Positions 15,300-25,087 of a stretch of DNA of 64,000 nt are shown one piece after another (position 1 is the stretch's first letter; the number at the start of each line of letters is the position of its first letter). The position numbers and the translations under genes were made by a program. The DNA lies in assembly GCA_002148405.1 (NCBI GenBank), contig MUGG01000153.1:1-64000 (forward strand), read 5' to 3'. This DNA comes from Alkalinema sp. CACIAM 70d (GTDB lineage: Bacteria; Cyanobacteriota; Cyanobacteriia; Leptolyngbyales; Leptolyngbyaceae). Below the pieces are notes generated by a model that was given only the letters and a program-made list of their open reading frames with translations, did no database searches and was not told where the DNA came from.

Positions 15300-16406
15300 C
15301 TAGAAGCCCATGACCTTCGCAACGTCCTGCAAGTTGGGGGCAATGCCTTGGTGGAAATTATTTTCGCTGAACTTAATAGCAGAGTCTGGATCCTTCAAGC
15401 CGTTTCCGGTTAACACGCAGACCACCTTGGCCCCCGCAGGTACTTGATCTTTGAACTTCAGCAAGCCTGCTACGGAAGCGGCACTGGCTGGCTCACAGAA
15501 AATTCCTTCATTCCCGCCCAGCTTGCGGTAGGCTGCGATAATTTCATCATCGGTGACGGCATTGAACTCGCCGCCACTAGCCTGCTGTACGCCGATCGCC
15601 TTGTCCCAGTTGGCCGGGTTGCCAATTCGAATCGCTGTGGCCAAAGTCTCTGGGTGTTTCACCACTGCACCAGTCACCAAAGGCGCGGATCCGGCTGCTT
15701 GGAAGCCCATCATTTTCGGCAGTTTGGAACAGCGTCCTTCTGCTTGGTATTCGTTGAAGCCCATCCAGTAGGCGGTGATATTTCCTGCATTGCCCACGGG
15801 AATGCAGAGCCAGTCGGGGGCATCCCCTAGGACATCTACTACTTCAAAGGCAGCGGTTTTTTGGCCCTGCAAGCGGTAGGGGTTGACAGAGTTCACCAGG
15901 GTGACGGGATAGGTTTCCGACATTTCCCGCACAATTTCCAAGGCCCGATCGAAGTTGCCTTGGATCGCGAGAACTTCCGCACCATAGAGTAGCGCCTGGG
16001 CCAACTTACCCAAGGCCACATAGCCATCGGGGATCAAGACAAAGGCTCGCAGTCCTCCCCGCCGGGCATAGGCGGCGGCAGCAGCGGAGGTATTGCCTGT
16101 ACTGGCACAGATGACGGCCTTGGCTCCAGCTTCCTTTGCCTTCGTGATGGCCATAGTCATTCCCCGATCCTTGAAACTTCCGGTGGGGTTTAGACCGTCA
16201 TATTTCACATAGACCTGAACCCCTCGTCCGATTTCTGCGGCGATCGTGGGCACTGGGATGAGGGGGGTATTTCCCTCACACAAGCTGACGATCGGCGTTG
16301 AATCTGTCACAGGAAGATAGCGCCGATAGGCATCAATCAACCCATTCCAGGTTTGGGCGACAGGTTGACGCAAACTGGATTCATTGGCAGACAGGCTTAG
16401 GGTCAC
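15300..16406 (-). CDS. thrC: Threonine synthase
   Basis: A 368-residue PLP enzyme that converts O-phosphohomoserine to threonine in the cytoplasm. The PLP-binding Lys79 sits in [12 protein letters not shown], followed by [16 protein letters not shown], a phosphate-binding GNAGNI loop, and the C-terminal [11 protein letters not shown] typical of the short threonine synthase class. The substrate-recognition start [11 protein letters not shown] is intact. Length is normal. It is transcribed alone, with a terminator behind it. Confidence 0.95.
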   Translation of the reverse strand: MTLSLSANESSLRQPVAQTWNGLIDAYRRYLPVTDSTPIVSLCEGNTPLIPVPTIAAEIGRGVQVYVKYDGLNPTGSFKDRGMTMAITKAKEAGAKAVICASTGNTSAAAAAYARRGGLRAFVLIPDGYVALGKLAQALLYGAEVLAIQGNFDRALEIVREMSETYPVTLVNSVNPYRLQGQKTAAFEVVDVLGDAPDWLCIPVGNAGNITAYWMGFNEYQAEGRCSKLPKMMGFQAAGSAPLVTGAVVKHPETLATAIRIGNPANWDKAIGVQQASGGEFNAVTDDEIIAAYRKLGGNEGIFCEPASAASVAGLLKFKDQVPAGAKVVCVLTGNGLKDPDSAIKFSENNFHQGIAPNLQDVAKVMGF

Positions 16407-16651
16407 GGTCTTAAGTGCTTGAATTCAACTAGAGGATGTACGGTAGGAGATCTTAGTCTACCCCGATCGGGCATCCGGCCTCGTGATCTCCGCTGAAGAT
16501 TGCAGGGAGGGTATGGAAAAATGTAAAGAACTGTAAAGAACCCCGAAACTCGATATGGACAAAACTCCACATTCGTGGGAAAAATGCAACATAAAGATAC
16601 AATTTGCTCTGACGCTTGAGCTAAGATAAAAACGCGGTGTGAGTAAGCAAC

Positions 16652-16852
16652 ATGACTAAAACGATGATGACATCTGCCCCCTTAACTGAATCTTCTAGTC
16701 GCGATCGTGTGGTTGAACGGATGCGTGCCCTCTACAACGAAGATCAGCAGGTCAAGTTCCTGCATCTTCAGGCCGAAGCTGACTCCCTTCTCCAGCAGCT
16801 TCAATCCATTAAGGCCCAACGGACTTCGGAAGATACGCTCCATCACAATTAA
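16652..16852 (+). CDS. Small conserved hypothetical protein
   Basis: 66 residues. After a Ser/Thr-rich start the core DRVVERMRALYNEDQQVKFL followed by a Leu/Gln-rich helix (LQAEADSLLQQLQSIKAQR) suggests a short coiled coil. The pattern recalls small cyanobacterial proteins of unknown role. The start ATG at 16652 could be replaced by later ATGs at 16664 or 16667. A good terminator follows at 16979. Confidence 0.6.
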   Translation: MTKTMMTSAPLTESSSRDRVVERMRALYNEDQQVKFLHLQAEADSLLQQLQSIKAQRTSEDTLHHN

Positions 16853-16978
16853 ATAGATGACCCAGAGTTGGATCCTGATATATTTAGCAGATCTGTTTTG
16901 GGTTCAAGGTTGAATGGTTACGATGGTTCAATTCGAAGCGAATGTTTTGTTTTGAGACAATTGAATAAATTGAGTAAG

Positions 16979-17016
16979 CTGGATCCTACGAATCATCAAG
17001 TGGGATCCAGTTTTTT
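16979..17016 (+). terminator. Intrinsic terminator
   Basis: CTGGATCC (16979-16986) pairs with GGATCCAG (17003-17010) and is followed directly by TTTTTT. It closes the transcript of the small gene at 16652-16852. Confidence 0.85.
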
Positions 17017-17457
17017 AGGTTGCATTCGTACTCAGAAGGAGGAGCAGTAGCTTGTCTGTCTCGACTTGTGCTGACGAGTTTCTGGGTAAATGAGTCGATC
17101 GCTGTTGCTGAAACCTCGATCGAAGGCTGGGAAAACAAACGGATCAATGTCGCAAAAACCTCGATCGACAAGTCCGCGTCGAGTCTCGAATAACATTGAT
17201 GTTGCGATCATGGGAGCGATCGTAATTACCATAATTCTGAAACGTAAGCTGAAATGCTGGAAAGACAGAGAATGGAAAGGTTTTTTTCTCTGGGCAGTCA
17301 TCATAACAAGCGCTCACCGGACGCAGATAACTTTTGCTTTCCACCGATAACCTTGATACGTTCTGGTACAGCGCGCTTATTAGCTGGCGCTCATGTTTAG
17401 CGTTTGGTTGTGAAGTGATGTTACTTCTTTAAGATAAGTCTTTCTCAAAAATAAACA

Positions 17458-17494
17458 ACCCAATTTCAGGAGGTCGTGTCTGCCAAAATTGGGT
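17458..17494 (-). terminator. Intrinsic terminator of the methyltransferase gene
   Basis: ACCCAATTT (17458-17466) pairs with AAATTGGGT (17486-17494). On the minus strand the stem is followed by the T-rich TGTTTATTTTTG, about 30-70 bp after the stop codon at 17525. Confidence 0.65.
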
Positions 17495-17524
17495 CAGTAA
17501 CTATCTTGGATCATCCTCACATCG

Positions 17525-18598
17525 TCATAAGCGAGCTTCTAGGATCAAGTTAAAAGGGGTTTCAGTGGCTTGTCGGAACGTTGTGAAGCCAGCCTCCTTA
17601 AAGACCTGTGCTAGTCGTCTCTCGCCTGCTTGTGCACCTAAGGCAAGTCCAACTGCTTCAGAAAGAGAATGGGCACAACAAATCGTTGTAGATCCTGCAT
17701 AGTAGAGGCGACCTACCGGGTTGAGATTATCCTCTACGCGATCGTGGGCAAACGGTTCAACCAGCATGACCGTGCCACCAGGCGCTAGGGCTTGAGCAGC
17801 ATATTTTGCGGCCCCCACTGGATCGCCCAAATCATGCAAGCAATCAAAGAAGCAGATCAAATCAAAGCCTTCTCTAGGGTATCCCTGTGCAGATGCCACT
17901 TCAAAGGTGACCTGAGCGAGCAAATCTTGCTGTTGAGCTTGGTCTTGAGCGGCTTGGATGGATTCAGCATGGTAATCGAATCCCCAAAAGCGCGATCGAG
18001 GATAGGCTTTTGCCATCAGCAGCGTAGAATGACCATAACCGCAGCCGACATCCGCAACCTTCGCACCCGCTTGCAGTTTCGCTTCCACACCCGTTAGGGC
18101 AGGCAGCCATTGTGGTACTAGACTGCTGCGATAACCATTGCGGTAAAACGCTGCCACTCCACAAAACAGGCGACTGTGGTGATCACCCCAGCTAACACCA
18201 GTACCTGTTTTGAAGGCATGCATGGTTTTCTCCTCATCTAGCCACATTGAAGCAGAAACTTCCCACGCAGGGGGCATAAACACCGGGCTATCTTCATGAG
18301 CCAATACCATTGCTTGCTCTGGAGTCAGTTCGTAGGTGTTGCTAGATGGGTGGTAAATGACATATCCTCCAGCAGCTTGGCTATTGAGCCATTCACGCAC
18401 GTAACGTTCAGCGCAGTTTGCTCGATGGGCGAGTTCTATAGAACTTAAAGGGCCGGCTCCAGCCATTGCTTGATAAAGCCCTAGCTTGTGACCCAGGCTA
18501 ACCATCACACCACCAGAACTAGCAGCGAGATCGTTCACCACACGCTCAAGAAATTGATGCAGTTTTTCTTCATTTATCTTTTGTTCAGCGACCGTCAT
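17525..18598 (-). CDS. Class I SAM-dependent methyltransferase with N-terminal winged helix
   Basis: 357 residues. The first ~110 look like a winged-helix/dimerisation region (LSSIELAHRANCAERYVREW, then a beta hairpin YVIYHPSSNTYELT), as in small-molecule methyltransferases resembling mycobacterial Rv2258c. The catalytic domain starts with SAM motif I VADVGCGYGHST at 181-192, then FWGFDYHAESI (the acidic residue for ribose) and motif IV DLICFFDCLHDLG. The substrate is unknown. The gene is divergent from a GlxA-type regulator gene 168 bp away, which may control it. Confidence 0.85.
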   Translation of the reverse strand: MTVAEQKINEEKLHQFLERVVNDLAASSGGVMVSLGHKLGLYQAMAGAGPLSSIELAHRANCAERYVREWLNSQAAGGYVIYHPSSNTYELTPEQAMVLAHEDSPVFMPPAWEVSASMWLDEEKTMHAFKTGTGVSWGDHHSRLFCGVAAFYRNGYRSSLVPQWLPALTGVEAKLQAGAKVADVGCGYGHSTLLMAKAYPRSRFWGFDYHAESIQAAQDQAQQQDLLAQVTFEVASAQGYPREGFDLICFFDCLHDLGDPVGAAKYAAQALAPGGTVMLVEPFAHDRVEDNLNPVGRLYYAGSTTICCAHSLSEAVGLALGAQAGERRLAQVFKEAGFTTFRQATETPFNLILEARL

Positions 18599-18766
18599 AG
18601 GGGTATCCTCCGAGATTGATATTCTTCGAGATGAAGCTTGAGATGCCGTGCCATCCGTCTCATTGCATTTTTAAGTGTGGCGCTTGTAAAGCCTTGGGTC
18701 GAGTGGCAAAATAGCCATATTCGGTTCATTTATGCCAGAGCTATAAAGATCACTGGAGTGAAGAGA

Positions 18767-19783
18767 ATGAATAGCACTCATGTCAGTATTGTTGCGATTC
18801 CCGATTCTATGTTTTCTACCTTAAGTGGCATTTATGATGTGCTGAATTCATTTTCTCTCCTGAGCACTTACGACGACGCGCTGCCCAAAACTGCCCCCTT
18901 TCAAGTCGAGATTGTGGCACCTACGCAGGAAGAAATTATCACTGCCAGTGGATTGGCCCTTAATGCTCAACGTCCGTTCACAGAGATTACTTACACCGAC
19001 ATCGTGATTGTTCCTTCTGTCATGGTTGAACATGGAAAATGGGAAACGGGACGTTATCCTGGTCTGGTTCAGTGGTTACAGGAGAGGCATTCACAGGGCG
19101 CAACCTTGTGTTCGGCTTGTTCCGGCGTATTGTTGTTAGCTGAAACCGGGTTACTGGATGGTAAAGAGGCAACCATGCATTGGGCTTTTGCTTCTACTTT
19201 TAAGCAAAATTTTCCTCAAGTTCATTTGCGCCTTGAAAAGATCTTAGTCATTGCTGGAGATCATGACCAATTTGTTATGTCAGGAGCATCTGCATCGTGG
19301 TACGACCTTGTACTCTACTTGGTTGTACGATATGTTGGCCCTACCGCAGCGCAAGCCATGTCTAAGTTCTTTGCTTTGCAATGGCACAGTGATGGACAAG
19401 CTCCCTACCTAATGTTTGATCAGCCTATTGATCATGAAGATGCTATGATTCGAGACACTCAAACTTGGCTGTCTGAGCATTTTGCGATCGCCGCTCCGAT
19501 CACTGAAGCCGTTAAACAATCTGGTATCCCAGAACGGAGCTTCAAACGGCGTTTTAGTAAGGCAACAGGATATTCCCCGATCGCCTACGTGCAACATTTG
19601 CGGGTTGAGGATGCAAAACGTCGATTAGAGAGAACAAATGCATCGATTGATCAGATCAGTTGGAGTGTTGGTTATGAAGATGCAGCCTCATTCCGACGAT
19701 TATTCAAACGGATCACAGGGATTACGCCAGGAGACTACCGCCGGAAGTTCACTGTACCTCACTTTGCCCAAACCCAGAAATAG
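18767..19783 (+). CDS. GlxA/AraC-family transcriptional regulator
   Basis: 338 residues from ATG 18767, chosen because GGAGTGAAGAG precedes it and the DJ-1/PfpI domain begins there; the frame is open 43 codons further upstream. The N-terminal ~180 residues are a DJ-1/PfpI-like ligand domain with the nucleophile-elbow region TLCSACSGVLLLAETGLLDG; the C-terminal ~100 residues carry two AraC-type HTHs (ITEAVKQSGIPERSFKRRF and DQISWSVGYEDAASFRRLF). Such proteins activate metabolic or stress genes. The divergent methyltransferase gene is the most likely target. Confidence 0.9.
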   Translation: MNSTHVSIVAIPDSMFSTLSGIYDVLNSFSLLSTYDDALPKTAPFQVEIVAPTQEEIITASGLALNAQRPFTEITYTDIVIVPSVMVEHGKWETGRYPGLVQWLQERHSQGATLCSACSGVLLLAETGLLDGKEATMHWAFASTFKQNFPQVHLRLEKILVIAGDHDQFVMSGASASWYDLVLYLVVRYVGPTAAQAMSKFFALQWHSDGQAPYLMFDQPIDHEDAMIRDTQTWLSEHFAIAAPITEAVKQSGIPERSFKRRFSKATGYSPIAYVQHLRVEDAKRRLERTNASIDQISWSVGYEDAASFRRLFKRITGITPGDYRRKFTVPHFAQTQK

Positions 19784-19918
19784 GCTGTGGCTGGCTGAAA
19801 AACCGATCACAGTAATCGATAGCCAGCTAGCGTTCCGCTTCACCCACCGCTAATAACTTATCGAACTCAACCAAGAAAATCTGTACGGTAGGTATGCAAG
19901 CAGATTGTTGGGCGTTAT

Positions 19919-20389
19919 TCACTCGCCTCTCTCAGTGAATGCAGCCAGATTGTCGAGTGTTGACATCAAGCCCGCTTGGTGATCCTCTGTTCGTATTCCA
20001 ACTGGTACATCCTCGCAGCAAACCGTCACGAGAGTTCCACTGTGTGCTGGCTCCATTAACCAGATTATTCGCATCTCGCCAGAGAATGCTGCATCGTCGC
20101 TTTCGAAGGTGACTGCCTGTTCGATGCGTTCATCTGAGATTAGCTTAACGAATCGTACTTCTGCCTCATCAGCATCCTCTGATGTCTTTCCCAGAGTGTG
20201 TTGCGTTTCGTTGTACGTGAGTCGTATGCGATATCCACCACCTTCGCAGAACGTGAACGCGAGCATCTTTCCAGTCATCCCTTGGGGCGGCAACCACGCT
20301 TCCATTGCGTCTGGTGTCGCGAACGCTTGGTAGATCGTCGATGCCGAAGCATGAATCAGTTTTGAGGCGGTATCAGTTCTCTTGGACAT
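19919..20389 (-). CDS. SRPBCC/AHSA1-family protein
   Basis: 156 residues from the ATG at 20389, where similarity to the fold begins (KLIHASASTIYQAFATPDAMEAWL). The rest follows the START-like plan: EGGGYRIRLTY, RFVKLISDERIEQAV, and a C-terminal helix GLMSTLDNLAAFTERGE. These proteins bind small hydrophobic ligands or act as activators of Hsp90 ATPase homologues, and the exact role is unknown. It is a single gene, convergent with the GlxA-type regulator gene. Confidence 0.8.
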   Translation of the reverse strand: MSKRTDTASKLIHASASTIYQAFATPDAMEAWLPPQGMTGKMLAFTFCEGGGYRIRLTYNETQHTLGKTSEDADEAEVRFVKLISDERIEQAVTFESDDAAFSGEMRIIWLMEPAHSGTLVTVCCEDVPVGIRTEDHQAGLMSTLDNLAAFTERGE

Positions 20390-20721
20390 GAAACGACTCC
20401 CTTCCCTCCCTGTGACGCCCAACGCAAAGTTCACCTGCTGGGAGTTGATTTTGCTGAAACCAGTTTAGCATTGCCAGTCAGGTGCGACGACGGGTTCGGC
20501 TGGGCTAGTAAGGAAGATTTTCTAAAGATTTAATTCAGAACGACTGCCCATAAAACAATCTGAAAAGCCGATCGAACTTTGCATCACACAGATGAGGGAG
20601 AAAATACACGATCGCTCTCAACTACCCCGATCGCTGCTTTCACTAAACCCCCGATCGCCCTAGTCAAGGGGCCCACAGGCTACAGGACAAGCAAACCTGC
20701 GGGACACCTACGCCTCAGCCT
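20390..20721. other. 332-bp intergenic region
   Basis: Lies between the SRPBCC gene (its promoter side) and the end of the small paralogue 2 gene. An open frame on the plus strand here is Thr/Pro-rich and partly overlaps the paralogue antisense; I see no gene and no clear terminator. Confidence 0.5.
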
Positions 20722-20934
20722 TTACCAACGCCGCTGCAACACGCTAACCCATTCTCCTTCCACACCGGGTACAGGCATGGGTTTTCCCCAATACACCCTG
20801 TCTACAAATCCGATCGAATGCAATCGGTTAATGATTGACTCTACTGTTTCCTTAGTGCCGAATAGTTGTAACCGATAGTATGGATACAACTGTTCGATCG
20901 AGCGATCATTCCGATCGCTAGAACCTTTCGCCAT
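20722..20934 (-). CDS. Small conserved cyanobacterial protein, paralogue 2
   Basis: 70 residues from the ATG at 20934, which has AGGAGAAG upstream; the longer open frame reads into leader and repeat DNA. The core YRLQLFGTKETVESIINRLH, FVDRVYWGKPMPVPG and WVSVLQRRW aligns throughout with paralogues 1 and 3 (FGTREEV, INQLH, FSDRVRW, PMPVPG), while the N-terminus differs (MAKGSSDRNDRSIEQL). Function unknown. It is the divergent member, and the leader in front of it has diverged in step. Confidence 0.75.
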   Translation of the reverse strand: MAKGSSDRNDRSIEQLYPYYRLQLFGTKETVESIINRLHSIGFVDRVYWGKPMPVPGVEGEWVSVLQRRW

Positions 20935-21263
20935 AATGTGAGCTTCTCCTGTTTGTAGTGAATCCCATCCCTGCTGCAATCTTGCTCCCTTCGCCCGCGC
21001 GTGGGAGAAGGGTCGGGGATGAGGGCTGCGGAAGAAAGCCCAAAAATTTAGAGCCACCCCGTTTGACATCACAAACAAGAGTGGCTCGGTCAGATGTTAA
21101 AATCCTCATCAAGCCTCCTTGCTGCTCGACCAGCGAGGGGGATAGCTACTTGGGGTTGTTACCGCAATCCCGAGTAGTGCCCTAAATTCCTGGGAACCCA
21201 GCGACCCCATGCTTCATGCCGACCCGTTTTAAAAGAAGGATGTCCATGGCGATCGCTATGAGA
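20935..21263 (-). ncRNA. Conserved structured leader RNA, copy 2
   Basis: Diverged homologue of the leaders at 2264-2501 and 26782-27023. Retained: the TCTCATAGC start; an internal stem CTACT/AGTAG (rc of 21137-21185 area) in place of GCTACCC/GGGTAGC; and the 3' hairpin GAGCCAC (on the plus strand 21051-21057) with GTGGCTC (21081-21087), followed on the minus strand by TAAATTTTTGGG. The stem bases differ from copies 1 and 3 but stay paired. The stretch between hairpin and gene is longer here because of an inserted repeat. Confidence 0.55.
20976..21031. repeat. Dispersed palindromic repeat inside leader copy 2
   Basis: CTTGCTCCCTTCGCCCGCGCGTGGGAGAAGGG and the adjoining CCCTCATCC-type words (read on the minus strand) match a GC-rich palindromic repeat that I know as common between bacterial genes. 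Neither of the other two leaders has it, so it was inserted after the copies diverged. Confidence 0.5.
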
Positions 21264-21267
21264 GACT

Positions 21268-21296
21268 ACCCTACGAAGAAATAGCGGCTCTGTCAA
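21268..21296 (-). promoter_or_regulatory. Promoter of leader copy 2
   Basis: On the minus strand TTGACA (21291-21296), 17 bp, TAGGGT (21268-21273). It is embedded in an inverted repeat AAGAAATAGCGG/CCGCTATTTCTT (21276-21287 with 21310-21321), so the -35 box sits in the loop between the arms. Confidence 0.65.
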
Positions 21297-21364
21297 TCCG
21301 TACTTTAAACCGCTATTTCTTGTATTATTTAGCACCCGTACTTCGCCCCTAGCGACGATCAAAG

Positions 21365-22996
21365 TCAGCGCATAGCAACTAACTCCGGTTGCAGTGTCAG
21401 AGATGGCGCACCCTTCAGAACCTCAGGACTGACCACCGCCTCAAACTGCCGGAAATTATCGACAAACCGTTGCGCTAACTTCAACGCCTGTAAATCATAA
21501 TTGGCCGGATCACTCCAAGTCAGACGGGGATTTAGCAACTTAGCATCTACGCCAGGACAGGCGATCGGAATCCGAAAGCCAAATACCGGATCAACCATTG
21601 TTTTCACCTGATCCAATGCTCCACTCAATGCCGCAGACAGCATCGCCCGCGTCTGCTGAATCGGCATGCGATCGCCCTCACCATAGCTGCCCCCCGTCCA
21701 GCCCGTATTCACCAACCACACCCGAGCACGGTGCCGCACAATCTTTTGCCCGAGCAAATCGGCATAGATATGGGGATGCAGCGCCATAAACGGCGCACCA
21801 AAGCAGGCGCTAAAAACCACTTCCGGCTCATGGCCCAAGCCCTTTTCCGTTCCGGCTACTTTGGATGTGTAACCGCTGAGGAAATGGTACATCGCCTGTT
21901 CCGGTGTCAGTTGCGCGATCGGCGGCAAAATCCCCAAGGCATCTGCCGTCAGAAACACAATATCCTGGGGATGGCCCGTGGTTCCGGCGGGATCAATGTT
22001 TTCAATAAATGAGATCGGATAGGCTCCCCGCGTATTTTCCGTTAAGCTCCCGTCGTCTAAATCCAACTGCCGAGTTAGCGGATCGATCGCCACATTTTCC
22101 AAGATCGTGCCAAAGCGTTGGGTCGTTCGATAAATATCCGGCTCCGCTTCCGGCGACAGGCGAATTAATTTGGCATAGCAGCCACCTTCAAAATTGAAAA
22201 TCCCCCGATCGCTCCAGCCATGTTCATCATCCCCAATCAACGTGCGCTGGGGATCAGCGGACAGCGTGGTTTTCCCCGTTCCCGACAGGCCAAAAAACAG
22301 CGCCACTCGACCATCCTGACCCACATTGGCCGCGCAGTGCATTGGTAAGACATGGTGATGGGGCAACAGATAGTTCAACGTCGTAAAGATTGCTTTCTTC
22401 ATCTCTCCGGCATAGCTAGTGCCACCGATCAACACTAACTTCCGTTCAAAGTCTAGCACAATAAAGACATCGGAATTGGTGCCATCAATTTCAGGTGTCG
22501 CATGGAAGTTAGGCAATGCAATCACTGTGAAATCTGGAACGAAGTTTAAAACCTCTTCATGACTGGGGGAAATAAACAAGTTATGCACAAACAAACTCTG
22601 CCAAGCCATTTCCGTAATAAATCGCACGCCAATGCGATAGGCCGGGTCAGCCCCTGCAAAGCGATCCTGAACAAACAAATCCCGCCCTTGCAAATAGGCC
22701 AGCATCCGCGCATGGAGCGACTCAAAGCGGTGCTCACTCAAGGGATGGTTAATTTTGCCCCACCAGACCTCGTCCACCGTACTGGCTTCCCGGACAATGA
22801 ATTTGTCATTGGGCGATCGACCGGTGTGGTGTCCCGTCCGCACTACCAAAGGCCCTGAAGCAGCGAGCACACCTTCCCGGCGTCGAATGGCTTCTTCGTA
22901 GAGGGCTGGTACCGAAAGATTCCAATACACCATGCCGGGTTGCAAAATACCATGGTGCTCCAGTCCATAGTGGATGTGCTCCTTTGCCATATTCAT
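21365..22996 (-). CDS. pckA: Phosphoenolpyruvate carboxykinase (ATP)
   Basis: 543 residues from ATG 22996; the longer frame adds 17 unlikely residues, and family proteins are ~530-540. It catalyses oxaloacetate + ATP to PEP + CO2 + ADP. Visible: the substrate-binding TGRSPNDKF, the kinase-1a P-loop GLSGTGKTTLSADP at ~236-249, the metal-binding GDDEHGWSD at ~255, and the adenine-binding NTRGAYPI region. All catalytic words of the ATP-dependent class are present. In cyanobacteria, which usually fix carbon through PEP carboxylase, this enzyme could serve gluconeogenesis or C4-like carbon cycling. No operon partners. Confidence 0.95.
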   Translation of the reverse strand: MNMAKEHIHYGLEHHGILQPGMVYWNLSVPALYEEAIRRREGVLAASGPLVVRTGHHTGRSPNDKFIVREASTVDEVWWGKINHPLSEHRFESLHARMLAYLQGRDLFVQDRFAGADPAYRIGVRFITEMAWQSLFVHNLFISPSHEEVLNFVPDFTVIALPNFHATPEIDGTNSDVFIVLDFERKLVLIGGTSYAGEMKKAIFTTLNYLLPHHHVLPMHCAANVGQDGRVALFFGLSGTGKTTLSADPQRTLIGDDEHGWSDRGIFNFEGGCYAKLIRLSPEAEPDIYRTTQRFGTILENVAIDPLTRQLDLDDGSLTENTRGAYPISFIENIDPAGTTGHPQDIVFLTADALGILPPIAQLTPEQAMYHFLSGYTSKVAGTEKGLGHEPEVVFSACFGAPFMALHPHIYADLLGQKIVRHRARVWLVNTGWTGGSYGEGDRMPIQQTRAMLSAALSGALDQVKTMVDPVFGFRIPIACPGVDAKLLNPRLTWSDPANYDLQALKLAQRFVDNFRQFEAVVSPEVLKGAPSLTLQPELVAMR

Positions 22997-23112
22997 AATC
23001 AAAATCCTCAACGGTAATGTAGGGGGATTACCGGGCGTTGCAACCATTCACCCCTGACGCTACGGGAGAAATTTGAGAATCTTGTGAGGAAATATTCGCA
23101 AATGTCAGGGTT

Positions 23113-25056
23113 TCAGGATATGGCTTCTTCCTGAGTGGGATGGAAATATTCATAGATTTGCTCGGCCATTTTGGGGCCAATTCCCGGCACTGCCGCCAAC
23201 TGCTCCACCGTTGCCTCGCGGATGTAATCGATCGATCGAAAGGTGGCGAGGAGTTGCTTTTGGCGATAATGGCCCAGTCCCGGTACTTCATCTAGGCGCG
23301 ATCGTTGCATGCGTTTACTGCGTTGTTGGCGGTGGAATGTGACGGCAAAGCGGTGGGCTTCATCCCGTAATCGCCGCAGCAATTGCACCCCCGGTTGTTC
23401 CGCCTCGGTGACTAACGGGAGGGATTCCCCCGGCAGAAAAATCTCTTCCCGTTGTTTGGCTAAACTGACGACGCGAATTTCTTCCAGTAAATTCATCTCC
23501 CGTAGAGCGTTCACTACCGCTGAAAGTTGGCCTTTGCCACCGTCGATCATGACTAAATCGGGAAAATCGGAAAACGAAGTGGATTGCCGCGTTAGAACCG
23601 AAGATTCATTCCAACGGCGAATCTGTTCTCCCCGAGCTTTGGCGTTGGCATACTTACGGAACCGTCGCGTAATCACTTCGGCCATGCTAGCGAAATCATC
23701 GGAATGACCCGGACGGACATCGGGATTTTTAATTTTAAAGTGACGGTAATGTTGTTTGGCCGGTAATCCATCGACGAATACGACTTGTGAGGCCACCGCA
23801 TCGGAACCCTGAATGTGGGAAATGTCATAGCCTTCAATGCGACGGGGCCATTCCGGTAAATCCAAAATTTCCGCTAAGTCCTGCATGGCTTGGTTATTAC
23901 GATCGACCACCCGTTGAGTCCGAGCCAGTTCATAGGCAGCGTTGCGTTCCACCATTTCCAGCAGTTCCGCTTTGGATTGCCGCTGGGGATGGACGATCGA
24001 GACTTTGCGGCCCTTGGCTTGGCTCAGATACGCCGCCAGCATATCGCCTTCGGGTAATTCGTGCTGCACCAAAATTTCCGTAGGAATTTCCACCGGATCG
24101 ACGGTTTGGAAATGTTCTTCCAAGACCCGCTGCAAAATGGCTCCCGGTTCTCCGGACTGGGCATCGGCGACATAACCCAGCCGTCCCACGAGCCGCCCCG
24201 CACGAATTTGGAATAACTGTACGCAGGCATGGTGATCATCGGCGACTAGGGCGATCGCATCGCGGGAAACGGTGTCGTCGGAGAGGGCGACCTTTTGCTC
24301 AACGCCCAGTTCGCGCAAGCCTTGGATTTGATCCCGTAGACGGGCCGCATGTTCAAAATTGAGGTCTTCTGCGGCTTTTTCCATTTGCAGGGTCAGCGTT
24401 TCCACCAGTTCTCCGGTGCGTCCTTGGAAAATCATGGCCACTTTTTGCATCGTTTTGCGGTAATCGTCTGGCTGGATTAAGCCTTGGCAGACGCCGGGAC
24501 AGCGACCAATGTCGTAGTTCAAGCAGGGGCGATCTTTAAAGAGCGGTTGGGGGCGTTGTCGCAGGGGGAAAATGCGTTTGACTAACGCTAAGGTACTGCG
24601 CAGGAGGTGGGTGTCTACATAGGGGCCGTAGTAGCGATCGCGGGAGTTGCCCATCTGTCGCCGCCGGGTGATAAAAATGCGGGGATATTCTTCTGACCAG
24701 GTGATGCAGAGGTAGGGATATTTTTTATCGTCCTTAAGCAACACGTTGTAGTGGGGTTGGTGTTGCCGAATTAAGTTGGCTTCCAGGGCGAGGGCTTCGG
24801 CTTCGGTGTCGGTGACGATGACTTCAATTTCTGTGACCAGTCGCATCATGGTCGGGATTCGCGATCGGGTATCCTGACCGTTGAAATATTGCCGGAGTCG
24901 CGATCGTAGTTTTTTGGATTTACCGATGTAGAGAATGTTATCTGTTGCGTCCCGCATGTAATACACGCCCGGTTCCATTGGAATTTCCTTTAGGCGTGCT
25001 TCCAATTGTTCGGGGTCTTGGATTAAAGGGAGGATTTGCCGGGAGGTTGGAACCAT
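23113..25056 (-). CDS. uvrC: Excinuclease ABC subunit C
   Basis: 647 residues from ATG 25056. An upstream in-frame start would add 123 Pro-rich residues, but that DNA is the 2Fe-2S gene in another frame. Domains: GIY-YIG nuclease at ~25-105 ([22 protein letters not shown]), a Cys cluster ([13 protein letters not shown]), a UVR motif ([18 protein letters not shown]), the RNase H-like second nuclease ([30 protein letters not shown]) and C-terminal helix-hairpin-helix repeats ([16 protein letters not shown]). It makes both incisions in nucleotide excision repair. Confidence 0.95.
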   Translation of the reverse strand: MVPTSRQILPLIQDPEQLEARLKEIPMEPGVYYMRDATDNILYIGKSKKLRSRLRQYFNGQDTRSRIPTMMRLVTEIEVIVTDTEAEALALEANLIRQHQPHYNVLLKDDKKYPYLCITWSEEYPRIFITRRRQMGNSRDRYYGPYVDTHLLRSTLALVKRIFPLRQRPQPLFKDRPCLNYDIGRCPGVCQGLIQPDDYRKTMQKVAMIFQGRTGELVETLTLQMEKAAEDLNFEHAARLRDQIQGLRELGVEQKVALSDDTVSRDAIALVADDHHACVQLFQIRAGRLVGRLGYVADAQSGEPGAILQRVLEEHFQTVDPVEIPTEILVQHELPEGDMLAAYLSQAKGRKVSIVHPQRQSKAELLEMVERNAAYELARTQRVVDRNNQAMQDLAEILDLPEWPRRIEGYDISHIQGSDAVASQVVFVDGLPAKQHYRHFKIKNPDVRPGHSDDFASMAEVITRRFRKYANAKARGEQIRRWNESSVLTRQSTSFSDFPDLVMIDGGKGQLSAVVNALREMNLLEEIRVVSLAKQREEIFLPGESLPLVTEAEQPGVQLLRRLRDEAHRFAVTFHRQQRSKRMQRSRLDEVPGLGHYRQKQLLATFRSIDYIREATVEQLAAVPGIGPKMAEQIYEYFHPTQEEAIS

Positions 25057-25087
25057 AGTGGGGGCAGGGGGAGCTAATTGGGAGGGC

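Larger units (their letters stand above)
16853..17524. other. 672-bp intergenic region
   Basis: Contains two terminators (16979-17016 and 17458-17494). Open frames of 60-90 codons exist between them but show no recognisable protein character (Arg/Ser-rich, no ribosome-binding site), so nothing is called. Confidence 0.6.

Noticed and set aside
17090-17350. 86-codon plus-strand frame between terminators
   Set aside because: Arg/Lys/Ile-rich with no motif; overlapping frames on both strands are equally open.
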